Shown piece by piece: positions 1 through 6,389 of a stretch of 39,547 nucleotides of DNA. The position numbers and the translations under genes were made by a program. The first letter of the stretch is position 1, and the number at the start of each line of letters is the position of its first letter. The stretch comes from JAWLCA01 sp050485905 (lineage in GTDB: Bacteria; Pseudomonadota; Alphaproteobacteria; Rhodobacterales; Rhodobacteraceae), in the NCBI GenBank assembly GCA_050485905.1, contig JBJHCH010000020.1:1-39547 (forward strand), in the 5' to 3' direction. The notes beneath the pieces are model-generated. The model saw only the letters and a program-made list of their open reading frames with translations. It was not told where the DNA came from and did no database searches.

Positions 1-118
1 CCGTCTGGCTGGCCTCGATCACGTCGGCCATGAATGTGGCCTCTGTCGTGTCCTTGATCAGATCGCCCGCGGCTGCCCCGGCGCCCGCGGCCTGCGGCTT
101 TCCGCCCAGTTCCAGCAT
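1..118 (-). CDS. Thioredoxin-fold protein (CnoX/YbbN-like), 5' end only
   Basis: Only the first 39 codons lie inside the window; the gene runs off the left edge. The start ATG is the complement of 116-118 and is preceded by AAAGGACG, a good ribosome binding site. The N-terminus reads MLELGGKPQ, then an Ala/Gly-rich stretch, then DLIKDTTEATFMADVIEAS. This resembles the lead-in to the thioredoxin domain of rhodobacterial CnoX/YbbN-type thioredoxins, where the next residues would be VPVIVDFWAPWCGPC; the catalytic CxxC is outside the window. The family acts as a cytoplasmic redox/holdase co-chaperone. A possible promoter on the minus strand has TATAGG at 165-170. The assignment rests on the short N-terminal signature only. 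Confidence 0.55.
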   Translation of the reverse strand, partial: MLELGGKPQAAGAGAAAGDLIKDTTEATFMADVIEASQT

Positions 119-202
119 GTTTCGTCCTTTCACGTCCCGGCGGGCCTGCTCGGCCCTTTCTCATCCTATATGTGCCGCCGCGAGGCCGAGGCCAAGGGGC
201 TG

Positions 203-757
203 TCAGCCGCCGCTGGCCCCTGGCCGGTCGGGACCGGCGATGGAATCGAGCCCGAAGGCGGCGGCGATATCGTCCTGAATCGCGTTGCGACCTTTCGCGA
301 AGTCGCGGGCATGGGCGGCGGCCTGTTCGGCGGAGCCTGCATTGGCGAGGTTCAGAAGGCCCTGCGCAAGCCGGTCGAGCGGAGTGTGGAAGCGTTCGGT
401 CAGCACATGGCGCTTGGCGGCGATCTCTCCCATCAGCGCCGTCAGCGGGGCGATTTCGCTGCCGCGCATCAGCCCCTCTACCTGCTGTCCGGCGCGGTGG
501 CGGTTGATGTCGGCGGCAATCTCGGCCAGCCGGATCAGGCAGGAGCTGACGGTCTGGTAGCGTTCGATCAGGATCGTCTCCTCGAACCGCGAGCGGCGTT
601 CGAGGGCCAGCGTCATCTGGCGGGCGCGGCGGTCGAAGGCGGCGGCGATGCTGCGGTCGGCGGCGGCGCGGATGACGTAAAGCGCGCCCGCGACCAGCGC
701 CGCCAGCGCCAGCGCCGGCAGCGAATAGGTGGCAAAGAGATCGAGCAGGCCGCCCAT
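203..757 (-). CDS. Hypothetical single-pass membrane protein (184 aa)
   Basis: I do not recognise the family. Residues about 12-33 form one hydrophobic segment (LPALALAALVAGALYVIRAA). The rest is predicted soluble and strongly helical, with many Arg, Glu and Ala residues (DRRARQMTLALERRSRFEE and similar), so it is probably an N-terminally anchored cytoplasmic coiled-coil or helical bundle. It begins only 14 bp after the stop of the exonuclease III gene on the same strand, so the two are probably co-transcribed. The thioredoxin-like gene follows after an 84-bp gap. Codon use and GC content look like those of its neighbours. It is clearly a real gene by codon bias and tight spacing, but its function is unknown. 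Confidence 0.7.
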   Translation of the reverse strand: MGGLLDLFATYSLPALALAALVAGALYVIRAAADRSIAAAFDRRARQMTLALERRSRFEETILIERYQTVSSCLIRLAEIAADINRHRAGQQVEGLMRGSEIAPLTALMGEIAAKRHVLTERFHTPLDRLAQGLLNLANAGSAEQAAAHARDFAKGRNAIQDDIAAAFGLDSIAGPDRPGASGG

Positions 758-771
758 CGGCCGAGCCTAGC

Positions 772-1560
772 CTAGAGATCGAAGCTTGCGAAGACCGGCG
801 CGTGGTCCGATGGCTGGTCCCAGCCGCGGGCGGTGCGCAGGATGCGGCTGGAATGGCCCGCGGCGGCGATGTCGCGGCTGGCCCAGACATGATCGAGGCG
901 CCGGCCCTTGTCGGCGGCGTCCCAGTCGGGGCTGCGATAGGACCACCAGCTATAAAGCTGGCCCTGGGGGATGTCCTGGCGGGTGATGTCCACCCAGTTT
1001 CCAACCTCCTGCACCTGCGACAGGTGATCGACCTCGATGGGGGTGTGGCTGACGATTCGAAGCAGTTGCTTGTGGTTCCAGACGTCATCCTCGCGCGGGG
1101 CGATGTTCAGGTCGCCGACCATGATCGTGCGTTCGGGGCGGTTGTCGCGGAACCAGTCGCGGAGTTCGGTCAGGTAGTCGAGCTTCTGGCCGAACTTCAC
1201 GTTCACCGTGCGGTCGGGCACGTCGCCGCCGGCGGGGACGTAGAAGTTGTGGATCAGGGTGCCATCCTCCAGCCGCGCCGCGACGTGGCGGGCGTGGCCG
1301 AGTGCGGCAAGGTCCATCGAGCCTGCATCCTGCAGCGGCAGTTTCGACAGGATGGCGACGCCGTTGTAACCCTTTTGCCCGCGCGCGACGATGTGGCCGT
1401 AGCCAAGGGCGGCGAAGGTATCCAGCGGGATCAGCTCCACCGGGCTCTTGCATTCCTGCAGGCAGAGGATGTCGGGCGCTTCGTCGCTGAGCAGCCGTTC
1501 CACGAGGCCCGCGCGCAGGCGGACCGAGTTGATGTTCCAGGTGACGAGGGACAGGGTCAT
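772..1560 (-). CDS. xth: Exodeoxyribonuclease III
   Basis: The product is an endonuclease/exonuclease/phosphatase-fold AP endonuclease that cleaves abasic sites in base-excision repair and removes nucleotides 3' to 5'. It has 262 residues, normal for the ExoA/XthA family. Visible signatures are the start TWNINSVRLR, the metal-binding ILCLQECK (catalytic Glu), FYVPAGG, the active-site MVGDLNIAP (catalytic Asp and Asn) and the C-terminal RLDHVWAS and SDHAPVFA (catalytic Asp-His pair). An upstream in-frame ATG at 1677 would add an unrelated Pro/Arg-rich tail, so MTLSLVTWN is the start. It is followed at 14 bp by the small membrane protein gene. A terminator between it and cenR separates the two transcripts. 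Confidence 0.95.
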   Translation of the reverse strand: MTLSLVTWNINSVRLRAGLVERLLSDEAPDILCLQECKSPVELIPLDTFAALGYGHIVARGQKGYNGVAILSKLPLQDAGSMDLAALGHARHVAARLEDGTLIHNFYVPAGGDVPDRTVNVKFGQKLDYLTELRDWFRDNRPERTIMVGDLNIAPREDDVWNHKQLLRIVSHTPIEVDHLSQVQEVGNWVDITRQDIPQGQLYSWWSYRSPDWDAADKGRRLDHVWASRDIAAAGHSSRILRTARGWDQPSDHAPVFASFDL

Positions 1561-1618
1561 GGGGGCCTCCGGCTGATGGCCCGACAGACACGAAATCGCC
1601 GCGGCAGGCAACCGGCGG

Positions 1619-1651
1619 GGGAAAAAAGAAGCCCGGGCACGAGGCCCGGGC
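1619..1651 (-). terminator. Rho-independent terminator of cenR
   Basis: A perfect 8-bp stem, GCCCGGGC at 1631-1638 paired with 1644-1651, has a 5-nt loop. Read on the minus strand it is followed by TTCTTTTTTC (complement of 1620-1630). It lies about 130 bp after the cenR stop and before the xth start. Confidence 0.8.
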
Positions 1652-1778
1652 AGTCCAACAGGGAGGAACCACACCATTTCCCCGGCGTGGAGGGGTCGTA
1701 TGGGGAATCATAACCTGTGGTTGCGCTAGCGCAAACTGATTCCCCTTATGGGTGACAAGATCCGCTCGGGCGCGACAT

Positions 1779-2465
1779 TCACGCCACGAGTCGGTAGCCC
1801 CCCGACTCGGTGACCAGCAGTCGTGCGTTCGACGGGTCGGGCTCGATCTTCTGGCGCAGGCGGTAGATGTGCGTTTCCAGAGTATGGGTGGTGACGCCGG
1901 CATTGTAGCCCCAGACTTCGGCCAGCAGGACGTCGCGCGGGACCACGCCGTCGGTGGCGCGGTAAAGGAACTTCAGGATGTTGGTTTCCTTTTCCGTCAG
2001 GCGGATCTTCCGCTCCTTCTCGTCGATCAGCATCTTCATCGCCGGCTTGAACGTGTAGGGGCCAAGCTGGAAGATCGCATCCTCGGACTGTTCGTGCTGG
2101 CGCAGTTGCGCGCGGATGCGGGCCAGAAGGACGGGGAACTTGAACGGCTTCGTCACATAGTCGTTCGCGCCCGCGTCCAGACCCAGGATGGTGTCGCTGT
2201 CGCTGTCGTGGCCGGTCAGCATCAGGATCGGGCATTTCACGCCACCCTTGCGCATCCGCCGGCACAATTCGCGCCCGTCTGTGTCGGGCAGGCCGACGTC
2301 AAGGATCGCCAGATCGAAGTGCTGGGCCTTCACCTTTTCCATCGACTCGGCGCCGGTGGCGGCTTCGAAAACATCGAAATCCTCGGTCATCACCAATTGT
2401 TCGCTCAGCGCCTCGCGCAGGTCGTCGTCGTCGTCCACCAGCAGGATTTTCTTCAGATTAGCCAT
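1779..2465 (-). CDS. cenR: OmpR/PhoB-type response regulator, CenR-like
   Basis: This 228-residue protein has an N-terminal receiver domain (acidic run D11-D15, phosphoacceptor D56 in LAILDVGLP, T84 in MLTG, K106 in VTKPF). A C-terminal OmpR-type winged helix follows (about 130-228), ending THTLETHIYRLRQKIE and LLVTESGGYRL. The sequence looks very close to rhodobacterial CenR, a response regulator of cell-envelope genes that in some alphaproteobacteria is essential; I recognise it from memory, not from a search. No histidine kinase is adjacent, so it is an orphan regulator. The start is set by GAGAGGAGG just upstream. It is transcribed divergently from ribA and has its own terminator, so it is likely monocistronic. 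Confidence 0.88.
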   Translation of the reverse strand: MANLKKILLVDDDDDLREALSEQLVMTEDFDVFEAATGAESMEKVKAQHFDLAILDVGLPDTDGRELCRRMRKGGVKCPILMLTGHDSDSDTILGLDAGANDYVTKPFKFPVLLARIRAQLRQHEQSEDAIFQLGPYTFKPAMKMLIDEKERKIRLTEKETNILKFLYRATDGVVPRDVLLAEVWGYNAGVTTHTLETHIYRLRQKIEPDPSNARLLVTESGGYRLVA

Positions 2466-2567
2466 GGTTAGCCTCCTCTCGATTAGGTCGCAGATGCGTG
2501 AGCGGGGGTGCGGAGACAATGTTTGCAACAGAAATCTCACGCGGACGTGTGGCGGGCGGCGCGAATG

Positions 2568-2596
2568 TTTCAAATTGCTGCAACGAGGCGTATCTA
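2568..2596 (+). promoter_or_regulatory. Candidate sigma-70 promoter of ribA
   Basis: TTTCAA (2568-2573) and TATCTA (2591-2596) are separated by exactly 17 bp and sit 27 bp before the ribA ATG. This is a pattern match only; the start site is not known. Confidence 0.42.
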
Positions 2597-2622
2597 GGGG
2601 CGTCGTCAGTCAGGAAGCAGCC

Positions 2623-3708
2623 ATGGCCCTTGGCCCGAGCACCGTCGAACATCTGAACCGGGCCCGTGCCGACCTGCGCATGGGCGTGCCGGTGGCGCTG
2701 ACCGGGGGCGGGCAGGCGGCGCTGGCCGTGGCGGCCGAGGCGCTGACGGCGGGGCGGCTGGCGGATCTGCGGGGCATGGGCGGCGAACTGGCGCTGGCGA
2801 TCACCGCGCACCGGGCGGCGACGCTGAGGGTGGCCGCCTATGACGGCGATCTGGCGCGGGTGGCGGTGCCGGGGGATGTGGGGCTGGGCTGGCTGCGGGC
2901 GGTGGCCGACCCGGCCGACGACCTGCGCGCGCCGATGAAGGGGCCGCTGCGCGCCCTGCGCGGCGGCGACGCGGGCCTGCACCGGGTGGCGATCGGACTG
3001 GCAAAGACGGCGCACCTGCTGCCTGCGGCCGTGGTGCTGCCGGTGGCGGATGGCATTGATCTTGCGGCGCAAAATGGGCTGGCCGTGGTGGACGTGGCGA
3101 CCGCCGACCTGCTGGCCGAAACCCATCTGCACCCGGTCGTCAGCGCCCGGCTGCCGATGGCGGCGGCGGGGGCGGGGCGGGTGCATGTGTTCCGGCCCGA
3201 GGACGGCGGGGCGGAGCATTACGCCATCGAGGTCGGGCGGCCCGACCGGGCGGTCGCGGTGCTGGCGCGGCTGCATTCGGCCTGTTTCACCGGCGATGTG
3301 CTGGGCAGCCTGAAATGCGATTGCGGGGCGCAGTTGCACGCAGCACTGGCGCGGATGGGGGCCGAGGGGGGCGGCGTGCTGCTCTATCTGAACCAGGAGG
3401 GGCGGGGGATCGGGCTGGCGAACAAGATGCGCGCCTATTCGCTGCAGGATCAGGGGTTCGACACGGTCGAGGCCAATCACCGCCTGGGATTCGAGGATGA
3501 TGAGCGGGATTTTCGCCTTGGTTCCAGTATCTTGCGCGAGATGGGGTTTTCGCGGGTGCGGCTGCTGACGAACAACCCGGCCAAGGTGGCGATGCTGCAG
3601 GCGCAGGGGCTGGAGGTGGTGGAGCGGGTGCCGCTGCGCGTGGGGCAGACCGTCGAGAACGCGGACTATCTGGCGACGAAGGCGGCGAAGTCGGGGCATA
3701 TTCTGTGA
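2623..3708 (+). CDS. ribA: GTP cyclohydrolase II with long N-terminal extension
   Basis: The enzyme opens GTP to 2,5-diamino-6-ribosylamino-4-pyrimidinone phosphate, the first committed step of riboflavin synthesis. The catalytic domain is roughly residues 185-361. It shows the zinc-ligand motif ACFTGDVLGSLKCDCG (C221, C232, C234), LNQEGRGIGLANK and the late LLTNNPAKV. The protein has 361 residues, whereas single-domain RibA is about 200. The first 180 residues form an Ala/Gly-rich extension, a layout I associate with alphaproteobacterial RibA; it shows no clear RibB active-site signature. The start is ATG 2623 behind AGGAAG (2612-2617); the in-frame extension back to 2188 runs antisense into cenR and is not used. 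The L,D-transpeptidase gene overlaps its stop codon. Confidence 0.9.
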   Translation: MALGPSTVEHLNRARADLRMGVPVALTGGGQAALAVAAEALTAGRLADLRGMGGELALAITAHRAATLRVAAYDGDLARVAVPGDVGLGWLRAVADPADDLRAPMKGPLRALRGGDAGLHRVAIGLAKTAHLLPAAVVLPVADGIDLAAQNGLAVVDVATADLLAETHLHPVVSARLPMAAAGAGRVHVFRPEDGGAEHYAIEVGRPDRAVAVLARLHSACFTGDVLGSLKCDCGAQLHAALARMGAEGGGVLLYLNQEGRGIGLANKMRAYSLQDQGFDTVEANHRLGFEDDERDFRLGSSILREMGFSRVRLLTNNPAKVAMLQAQGLEVVERVPLRVGQTVENADYLATKAAKSGHIL

Positions 3709-4214
3709 GGGCCTGCGATCTGGTGGTGACCCGCTGGGGGGCGCGATTCAAGGGGTGTTCGTTCCCCTGCTCCATCGGTCGGGGCGGAATTTTACCAGCA
3801 GAATCAAAGCGCGAGGGGGACGGGGGGACGCCGGACGGGGGGCATGGGATCGTCGGGATGCTGTATCGCGCGGACCGGCTGGGGCGGGATCAGGTGCCGC
3901 GCTGGGCGGTGCCGATCGGGCCGGGAGATCTGTGGTCGGACGATGTGAAAGACCCCGACTACAACCTGATGGTGCGGGCGCCGCACGGGTTCTCGCATGA
4001 GCGGCTGCGGCGGGCGGACCCGCTGTATGATCTTGTTCTGATTACGGATTTCAACTGGCCGCGGGCGGATCGGGGGCGGGGATCGGCGATCTTCATTCAC
4101 GTCTGGCGCGGGCCGCGGGTGCCGACGGCGGGCTGTGTGGCGTTCCGCCGGGCGGATCTGTTGTGGATCGTTCGGCGGCTGGAATACCGGTCGAGGCTGA
4201 TCGTCCTGGGGTGA
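3705..4214 (+). CDS. L,D-transpeptidase (YkuD) family protein
   Basis: YkuD-fold proteins cross-link peptidoglycan stem peptides or attach proteins to them through a catalytic cysteine. The active-site motif is visible as IHVWRGPRVPTAGC, with H132 and C144 (HxxxxxxxxxxTxGC; Thr replaces the commoner Ser). Another conserved-looking region is SKREGDGGTP near residue 34. The protein has 169 residues and no Sec signal peptide or membrane segment, so export is not explained by the sequence. The GTG start at 3705 overlaps the ribA stop as GTGA, implying translational coupling to ribA. The alternative ATG starts are internal and would remove the N-terminal part of the domain. An LdtR-like regulator, a family known in Rhizobiales to control L,D-transpeptidases, is encoded at 29986-30483, but a link is inference. 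Confidence 0.82.
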   Translation: MRACDLVVTRWGARFKGCSFPCSIGRGGILPAESKREGDGGTPDGGHGIVGMLYRADRLGRDQVPRWAVPIGPGDLWSDDVKDPDYNLMVRAPHGFSHERLRRADPLYDLVLITDFNWPRADRGRGSAIFIHVWRGPRVPTAGCVAFRRADLLWIVRRLEYRSRLIVLG

Positions 4215-4233
4215 TGCACACCACGTATGTTTT

Positions 4234-4263
4234 ACGTGCATCCGCCGTGCATATAACGTGCAT
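4234..4263. repeat. Three direct repeats of CGTGCAT at 11-bp period
   Basis: [A/C]CGTGCAT occurs at 4234-4241, 4245-4252 and 4256-4263. Each start is exactly 11 bp from the next, about one helical turn. The last copy is extended to ACGTGCATACGT. GATGCAC at 4213-4219 is inverted relative to the first copy. The array lies in the convergent gap between the L,D-transpeptidase and yggS genes, where no promoter is expected. Confidence 0.75.
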
Positions 4264-4326
4264 ACGTTGGCGGGCGCGTGGGCGTGAGGCGCCTTTGTTG
4301 CAAGGGGTTTCGGGGGATTTCGGCGT

Positions 4327-4377
4327 GGTATACCTTTTCGGGTATATACCTTTTAAGGTATATACCGAATAAGGTAT
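4327..4377. repeat. Tandem palindromic GGTATATACC repeats, 14-16 bp period
   Basis: Self-complementary units GGTATACC (4327-4334), GGTATATACC (4341-4350) and GGTATATACC (4357-4366), plus a half unit GGTAT (4373-4377), are spaced by 14, 16 and 16 bp. The spacers are TTTTCG, TTTTAA and GAATAA. This is an AT-rich island in GC-rich DNA, in a convergent intergenic region. Confidence 0.8.
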
Positions 4378-4392
4378 GGCGGGGTGCTGGAG

Positions 4393-4413
4393 ACCCCGGC
4401 TCAAGGCCGGGGT
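4393..4413. repeat. Extragenic hairpin ACCCCGGC..GCCGGGGT
   Basis: A perfect 8-bp stem (4393-4400 with 4406-4413) has the loop TCAAG and is followed by GACAGG. It has the form of the short CCCCGG...CCGGGGTGACA palindromes common between genes of alphaproteobacteria. It may help end transcription from either side, but no U-tract is present. Confidence 0.6.
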
Positions 4414-4438
4414 GACAGGTGCGCCGCAGTCCTGGGCG

Positions 4439-5092
4439 TCAGTCGTGGGCGCGGGCGCCGAAGATGGCGGAGCCGACGCGGATGTGGGTGGCGCCGAGTT
4501 TCACCGCGAGTTCGAAATCGTCGCTCATGCCCATCGACAGGCCGGGCAGGTCGTTGCGCGCGGCGATGCTGGCCAGTTCGGTGAAATGCGGTTTCGGGTC
4601 GTCCTCGACCGGGGGGATGCACATCAGGCCGACGACGGGCAGCGACAGGGCGCGGGTGCTTTCGATGAAGGCGTCGGCGTCGGCGGGCAGGACGCCGGCC
4701 TTTTGCGGTTCTGCCCCGGTGTTGACCTGGATGAACAGGTCGGGGCAGGCGCCGCGCTCATCCGCCAGACGGGCCAGCGTGTTGGCGAGCTTCGGGCGGT
4801 CGAGCGAATGGATGGCGGCGAACATCTCTGCCGCCTGCCGGGCCTTGTTGGTCTGCAGGGGGCCGATCAGGTGCAGTTCGATATCGGAATAGTCCGCCTG
4901 AAACGGGGGCCAGCGGGTCGCGGCCTCTTGCACGCGGTTTTCACCGAACAGGCGATGGCCTTCGTCGAGCACGGCGCGGACGCGATCCTCTGGCTGGACC
5001 TTGGAGACGGCGATCAGCTTCACCGATCCCGCGGCGCGTTGGGCCGCGGATTCGGCGGCGCGCAGGCGGGCGGTGATGGCGGCAAGGGACAT
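4439..5092 (-). CDS. YggS/PROSC family pyridoxal phosphate homeostasis protein
   Basis: The protein is a single-domain PLP-binding TIM barrel of the YggS/YBL036C family, which binds PLP without known enzymatic turnover and buffers PLP and amino-acid metabolism. It has 217 residues, as usual. The PLP lysine lies in LIAVSKVQP (N-terminal strand), followed by FGENRVQEA, ELHLIGPLQTNK, VNTGAEPQKAG, GLMCIPP and the phosphate-binding end SMGMSDDFELAVKLGATHIRVGSAIFG. The start MSLAAITARL (ATG, complement of 5090-5092) is chosen because the 19 residues upstream to 5149 are Pro-rich and overlap the porin terminator region. It is the next gene after the porin terminators on the same strand, and converges with the L,D-transpeptidase gene across the repeat-rich gap. 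Confidence 0.93.
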   Translation of the reverse strand: MSLAAITARLRAAESAAQRAAGSVKLIAVSKVQPEDRVRAVLDEGHRLFGENRVQEAATRWPPFQADYSDIELHLIGPLQTNKARQAAEMFAAIHSLDRPKLANTLARLADERGACPDLFIQVNTGAEPQKAGVLPADADAFIESTRALSLPVVGLMCIPPVEDDPKPHFTELASIAARNDLPGLSMGMSDDFELAVKLGATHIRVGSAIFGARAHD

Positions 5093-5127
5093 GGGAACCT
5101 CTGGCGCGGTTGGCCCGTCCGGTGTCC

Positions 5128-5158
5128 CAAAAGACAGGGGCGGGCGCAAGGCCCGCCC
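5128..5158 (-). terminator. Second of two tandem terminators after porin 1
   Basis: GGGCGGGC (5138-5145) pairs with GCCCGCCC (5151-5158) around the loop GCAAG. On the minus strand it is followed by CTGTCTTTTGGG. It is a near-duplicate of the hairpin at 5165-5200. Confidence 0.7.
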
Positions 5159-5164
5159 GGTGTT

Positions 5165-5200
5165 CCAAAAGAGTAGGGGGCGGGCGCAAGGCCCACCCCC
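5165..5200 (-). terminator. First terminator after porin 1
   Basis: GGGGGCGGGC (5176-5185) pairs with GCCCACCCCC (5191-5200) with one G-U type pair in RNA and loop GCAAG. On the minus strand it is followed by TACTCTTTTGG. It lies 24 bp after the porin stop codon. Confidence 0.75.
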
Positions 5201-5223
5201 TTTGCCCGGCCGAAAGGCGGGGA

Positions 5224-6171
5224 TCAGAAGCTGAAGTTCACGCCCAGATCGGCGTAGTTGTCGCTGGAGCCGCCGCGGCCAAAGCCGCGATGCACGGCGC
5301 CGCGGAGGAAGGCACCGCCCAGATCGTAGCTGAAGCCGACGCCGGCAGCGGCGCTGCGCTGGTTCGACGGCGCGTTGTTATGCGCGATGTAGCCCGCGAT
5401 GCCGATGTCGCCAAAGGCGGTGTTGCCGTAAAGCGTGATCGTGCGATCGCGCACCGGGTCGAAGGCATTGCCGTTGTTCAGGATCAGCAGGCCCACCTGG
5501 GTATCCAGGTTGACCTGATACTGGCCGGTCAGTGCCCAGACGTTGTTGCCGTCGACCCCGGCGCCATTGGCGGTGTAGCCCGCGCCGAGCGCGAAGCGGC
5601 CGGTGGTGTAATCAACCGAAACGCCCAACTCGGCCTTCGTCCCGGCGGGCAGCGATCTAACCGTCTGATCCGGAGTGACATAGGAGGCGCGGACGGTCAG
5701 GTCGTCCATCGTGTAGAAGGCGGCGACGCCCATCCGGTTTTCGTCGGCGCCGAAGGTCTTGGACGCGAAGCCGTAGAAGGCGCCGAGCGGATCGCCGAAG
5801 GAGGTTTGCGTGTAGCCGATCTCTGACGCGTAGATCAGGTCCATCGAGTCGTAGGAGGTATCGACATTGCCGACCTCGACGCGCAGCCCCTCGCTCGCGA
5901 CCCACAGCTTGGCGGGCGAGACCGAGGAGGCGGCATCGCCGTCGTCCCACTGCATGCGGATGCGCCCGCCAAACGTGACGCCGCCGCTGGTGGTGGTGAA
6001 GGCGTCGATGTTGAAGCGCAGACGCGCGCCCACCTGGGTCCGCGCATCGCCCGCGGGGCGGGCCTGATCGTAGACGAGGCCAAAGCGGCCATCGCCGGAA
6101 ATCGTCACATCCGCAGCAGCGACGCCGGTGGTGGCGAGCAGCGCGCCGGCGGCAATCAGCATCTTGTTCAT
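5224..6171 (-). CDS. Outer-membrane porin (paralogue 1)
   Basis: This 315-residue beta-barrel protein has a Sec signal peptide of about 20 residues (MNKMLIAAGALLATTGVAAA, cleavage before DVTISGDG). The mature part alternates short amphipathic strands such as VTFGGRIRMQW, RFALGAGY and TITLYGN, and ends NYADLGVNFSF with the terminal Phe needed for barrel insertion. It matches the general rhodobacterial trimeric porin type, which lets small hydrophilic solutes cross the outer membrane. It is a diverged paralogue of the next gene upstream (6390-7397): both share GGVTFGGRIR/AGVTFGGRIR, EVGN and QYQV. The start is ATG at 6169-6171 behind GAGGG; an upstream ATG (6192) would put seven residues before the signal peptide. 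It has 218 bp of upstream DNA after the porin 2 stop and two terminators downstream. Confidence 0.9.
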   Translation of the reverse strand: MNKMLIAAGALLATTGVAAADVTISGDGRFGLVYDQARPAGDARTQVGARLRFNIDAFTTTSGGVTFGGRIRMQWDDGDAASSVSPAKLWVASEGLRVEVGNVDTSYDSMDLIYASEIGYTQTSFGDPLGAFYGFASKTFGADENRMGVAAFYTMDDLTVRASYVTPDQTVRSLPAGTKAELGVSVDYTTGRFALGAGYTANGAGVDGNNVWALTGQYQVNLDTQVGLLILNNGNAFDPVRDRTITLYGNTAFGDIGIAGYIAHNNAPSNQRSAAAGVGFSYDLGGAFLRGAVHRGFGRGGSSDNYADLGVNFSF

Positions 6172-6340
6172 CGGACCCTCGTCAACCTGCATGGGGGCGG
6201 CATGTCACGCCCGTGTCATCTGAGGGGTATGTCCCGCAGGCGGGGTGTTAATGCAAGGTAAAGGGGCAATCGGCTGCCAATTGCGCAGAAGGTGATGCAG
6301 GGCCGCATCGGTGGGCCATCGGCGGGGTGGCGCACAAAGA

Positions 6341-6367
6341 AAAGAGCGGGCGCAAGGCCCGCTCTTT
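6341..6367 (-). terminator. Terminator of porin 2
   Basis: A perfect 11-bp stem, AAAGAGCGGGC (6341-6351) with GCCCGCTCTTT (6357-6367), has the loop GCAAG. It lies 22 bp after the porin 2 stop on the minus strand; the T-rich arm gives the U-tract. It shares the core CGGGCGCAAGGCCCG with the terminators of porin 1. Confidence 0.85.
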
Positions 6368-6389
6368 CCGTCAACCGATCCGGGTAGGA

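Noticed and set aside
802..1713. Long plus-strand open frame opposite exonuclease III
   Set aside because: It is antisense to a clear xth gene and has the low-complexity Val/Ala/Gly-rich composition of GC-rich shadow frames; no motif is seen.
4163..4372. Short plus-strand frame through the repeat-rich gap
   Set aside because: It overlaps the L,D-transpeptidase end in another frame and its coding potential comes from the repeats; no ribosome site.
4213..4377. CRISPR array or plasmid-type origin
   Set aside because: The units are 7-16 bp with almost no spacers, far shorter than CRISPR repeats, and no cas or replication gene is near.
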